DNA of 64,000 bases from assembly GCF_011043625.1 (NCBI RefSeq), contig NZ_JAAKGT010000007.1, positions 62,001 to 126,000 on the forward strand, in the 5' to 3' direction. A program made the translations under genes and the position numbers. This DNA is from Caulobacter sp. 602-2. Lineage in GTDB: Bacteria; Pseudomonadota; Alphaproteobacteria; Caulobacterales; Caulobacteraceae. Below are positions 62,261 through 64,000 of the stretch, piece after piece. The first letter of the stretch is position 1, and every line of letters begins with the position of its first letter. The notes beneath the pieces were generated by a model. It worked only from the letters and a program-made list of their open reading frames with translations. It did no database searches and was not told the DNA's origin.

Positions 62261-62980
62261 ATGAAGTTTGCTCCCCCAACCCTCATCGCCCTCGCGCTGG
62301 CCGTTGCCGGTTGTGAGCGACCGGCGGCGGCCGATCCCCCCCTACCCATGGCCGCCGCCGGCACCGCACAGGGACCTGCGGGCAAGTATGTGATGAGCGG
62401 ACAGCGCCGGGGCGTGCTGACCCTGACCCCCAAGGGCGATCTCTGGCGCGTCAGCCTGTCGGGCGGCGCGCTTTCCGACGGCGCGGCGACCGCCGCCGAC
62501 TGCGAGCTCGAGGCCGAGGGGCCTTTGAGGAGCGGCCGCATCGAGGCCAGGGTCGTGCCCTTCGAAGGAACGAACATCAGCCTCGGCGCGGCCGACCTGG
62601 CGGCCCGCCCGGCCACGGCGCAGGTGATCCTCGATGCGGAGACGGCGAGCGTGAGCACCGACTTCCAGGGTTGCGGCGTCGGCGCCGACCTTTCCGGCCG
62701 CTATGTGCGCCAGGCGCCGGGCGCGATCTCGGAAGGCGACAGCGTCGCCGACCTGTCGTCGGCTCTGCCGGATGCGCAACTGACCATCCTGGACGGCTAT
62801 CCCTGGGCCCGGTTCGCGATCGAGCGTGGCGGCAAGCGCCTGGTCGTCGTGCAGTTCGACGGCGAGAACGAGGAACTGGCCGACGGCCGCAACAGCCAGC
62901 GCGCGATCGGCGCTAAGGTCGGTTGGAGCGCGCTGAAGCCGGCCCTGCGGGTCGTCAAGGTCGAGGGGGGCGCGTCATGA
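62261..62980 (+). CDS. Lipoprotein, candidate immunity to the LysM enzyme
   Basis: 239 aa. Lipoprotein signal with lipobox AVAGC (Cys18) from the ATG at 62261; a longer frame from 62219 would bury it. The remainder is a beta-rich, Cys-containing periplasmic domain with no family I can name. Periplasmic lipoproteins or exported proteins are the usual antitoxins of peptidoglycan-degrading toxins, and this gene follows such an enzyme by 64 bases. The immunity role is inference. It overlaps the next gene by 4 bases (ATGA). Confidence 0.72.
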   Translation: MKFAPPTLIALALAVAGCERPAAADPPLPMAAAGTAQGPAGKYVMSGQRRGVLTLTPKGDLWRVSLSGGALSDGAATAADCELEAEGPLRSGRIEARVVPFEGTNISLGAADLAARPATAQVILDAETASVSTDFQGCGVGADLSGRYVRQAPGAISEGDSVADLSSALPDAQLTILDGYPWARFAIERGGKRLVVVQFDGENEELADGRNSQRAIGAKVGWSALKPALRVVKVEGGAS

Positions 62981-63489
62981 TCCGTCCCGTCGAGCGCGCC
63001 TCGGGCGCCGACCTCTCCACCTGGACGCCGTCGACCACGGCCGCGCGGGCCGGAGTCGCGCGGCTGGCGATCGAGGCGATGGCCACCGTCGCCGGCGCGG
63101 CCCTGGTGGATCCGCTGCGCGGCGGCGATCGCGGCCAGGCCGCCGCCTTCGTCTGGGCCGAGCACGGCCAGTCGAGCATGGCCCAGGTGGGCGCGGACCT
63201 GCGGATCCTGGCGGCCCAGAGCGGCCAGTCGGTGGCCGGCCGGCTGTCGGCCACCTCGCCGGTCGACGCCGGCCGCATCGAGCGGGTGCTGGCCGACTTC
63301 GCCCGCGAACTGCGCGCCCAGGCCGCGGACAAGCCGCACCTGACGCCCTCGGCAATCGTCGAGCCGCTGCTGCGCTCGGTCGCCGCCGGCCTGCAGCGCG
63401 AGCCGGCCCCAGGCGCGGCGCGCTCGGACGTCGTCGAGCAGTTCGTGCGGATCATCGACGGCGCCACCGCCGAACTGAGGGCGGTCTAG
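62977..63489 (+). CDS. Hypothetical alpha-helical protein of the LysM operon
   Basis: 170 aa, Ala/Arg rich, predicted mostly helical, no signal or membrane segment. The N-terminus is IRPVERASGADLSTWTPSTT; the end is EQFVRIIDGATAELRAV. No known domain recognised. Start overlaps the lipoprotein stop (ATGA), so it is the third gene of the LysM operon. It could be a cytoplasmic adaptor or chaperone for export of the LysM enzyme, or a second antitoxin; no direct evidence. Confidence 0.7.
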   Translation: MIRPVERASGADLSTWTPSTTAARAGVARLAIEAMATVAGAALVDPLRGGDRGQAAAFVWAEHGQSSMAQVGADLRILAAQSGQSVAGRLSATSPVDAGRIERVLADFARELRAQAADKPHLTPSAIVEPLLRSVAAGLQREPAPGAARSDVVEQFVRIIDGATAELRAV

Positions 63490-63521
63490 GGGGGCGGATC
63501 ACCATCTCCGACCAACCACAT

Positions 63522-63636
63522 TGTCATCCCGGCCGCAGCGAAGCGGAGCGCCGGGATCTCCTACGGTTCCGATACTGCAGGTGTGGGAGATCCCGGCGCT
63601 GCGGACCGCTGGCGCGTTCCTCCGGCCGGGATGACA
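63522..63636. repeat. REP-like nested inverted repeat, copy 2
   Basis: Outer arms TGTCATCCCGGCCG (63522-63535) and complement (63623-63636) are identical to those of the element at 20058-20167. The inner GCCGGGATCTCC and GGAGATCCCGGC pair is also conserved, while the centre differs. It fills the gap between two convergent genes. Confidence 0.8.
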
Positions 63637-63674
63637 CGCGTTGGGGCGGGGGCCCTCTAGCCCTGCGCTCTTTG

Positions 63675-64000
63675 TCAGGACCCGCCGTCGTCGACGCGGG
63701 TCAGGTTGGCCAGGGCGGCGGCGGGGCGATCGAGCTTGTTGTGCACCGCCAGGGTAACGTCCATCCAGGCCTGGCCGCGCATCTGGCTCCACCACTCGTC
63801 GTGGACGGCGGCCTGGAAGTCGCCGTTGACCCGCTCCGAGCGGGTCTCGACCACGGGATCAGCCACAGTGTCGGCCGTATCTTCCACCACGCCTACGGTG
63901 TCGTCGACCACGCCGCCGACGCCGTCGAGCAGGCCGCCCAGCCCCTTGGCCAGCAGCGCGCCTTCCAGGGCGCCGCGCTGGGCGGGCGGCAGGCCCTCCA
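63675..64000 (-). CDS. C-terminal part of a second lipase-like protein (start outside window)
   Basis: The frame is open to the right edge; 107 codons plus stop are visible. The segment GLGGLLDGVGGVVDD followed some 40 residues later by RGQAWMDVTLAV parallels LGGLLGGIPGAILGG and HGQAWLSSSLDA at the C-terminus of the lipase at 55121-56059. This suggests a paralogous member of the same toxin group, but the catalytic core lies outside. Ends with an acidic tail (VDDGGS). No downstream partner gene follows on this strand before the repeat element. Confidence 0.62.
   Translation of the reverse strand, partial: EGLPPAQRGALEGALLAKGLGGLLDGVGGVVDDTVGVVEDTADTVADPVVETRSERVNGDFQAAVHDEWWSQMRGQAWMDVTLAVHNKLDRPAAALANLTRVDDGGS

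Overview
The window is a 64 kb stretch of a GC-rich alphaproteobacterial chromosome, most likely Caulobacter or a close relative. The reasons are strong G/C third-position bias, four large TonB-dependent receptors, FecI/FecR-type signalling, a NodT/EmrAB efflux operon and a gene run matching the Caulobacter holdfast set hfsE-F-G-H. No rRNA, CRISPR array, prophage or insertion sequence was seen. No gene-free stretch exceeds 300 bases.

Layout: (1) 1-13.8 kb is a carbohydrate-uptake locus: TonB receptor, tryptophan-halogenase-like flavoprotein, GH3 and GH30 hydrolases, FecI sigma, FecR, an STN-bearing TonB transducer and a histidine acid phosphatase. (2) 13.9-18.8 kb is an OMF-EmrA-EmrB efflux operon divergent from a TetR gene, with palindromes between them. 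(3) 18.9-29.1 kb is a small Sel1-like lipoprotein, then a catabolic group: cysteine hydrolase, CaiB-type CoA transferase, HyuB, HyuA, TonB receptor and a divergent HMG-CoA-lyase-like gene. (4) 29.2-37.9 kb is a second catabolic group: DUF2141, Rieske oxygenase, serine hydrolase, SMP-30-like propeller, TetR, TonB receptor and MFS transporter. (5) 37.9-46.3 kb is a minus-strand storage/stress sugar run: glycosyltransferase, amylo-1,6-glucosidase-like protein, GH15, otsB, otsA and the DNA-end-binding protein Ku. A candidate general-stress (EcfG-type) promoter lies upstream. (6) 46.5-49.3 kb carries an L,D-transpeptidase, a Tat-exported DUF882 peptidase and a small membrane protein. (7) 49.3-54.1 kb is hfsE-F-G-H and tRNA-Ser(GCT).

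(8) 54.2-64 kb is the most unusual part. It holds three apparent toxin/immunity modules: a lipase with an exported ankyrin protein; a DNase of the YeeF nuclease family with a YezG/DUF600-like partner; and a LysM plus peptidoglycan-enzyme protein with a lipoprotein. A further lipase-like gene runs off the right edge. The three complete toxin-like genes share a 21-bp upstream element built on CTAGGGA, placed 55-61 bases from each start codon, including two copies back to back between the divergent DNase and LysM genes. None of these toxin-like proteins has a Sec signal and no secretion machine is visible in the window, so the export route is open. An ArsR/MFS pair and several REP-like inverted repeats are interspersed.

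All family assignments come from reading the sequence; no database search was run.
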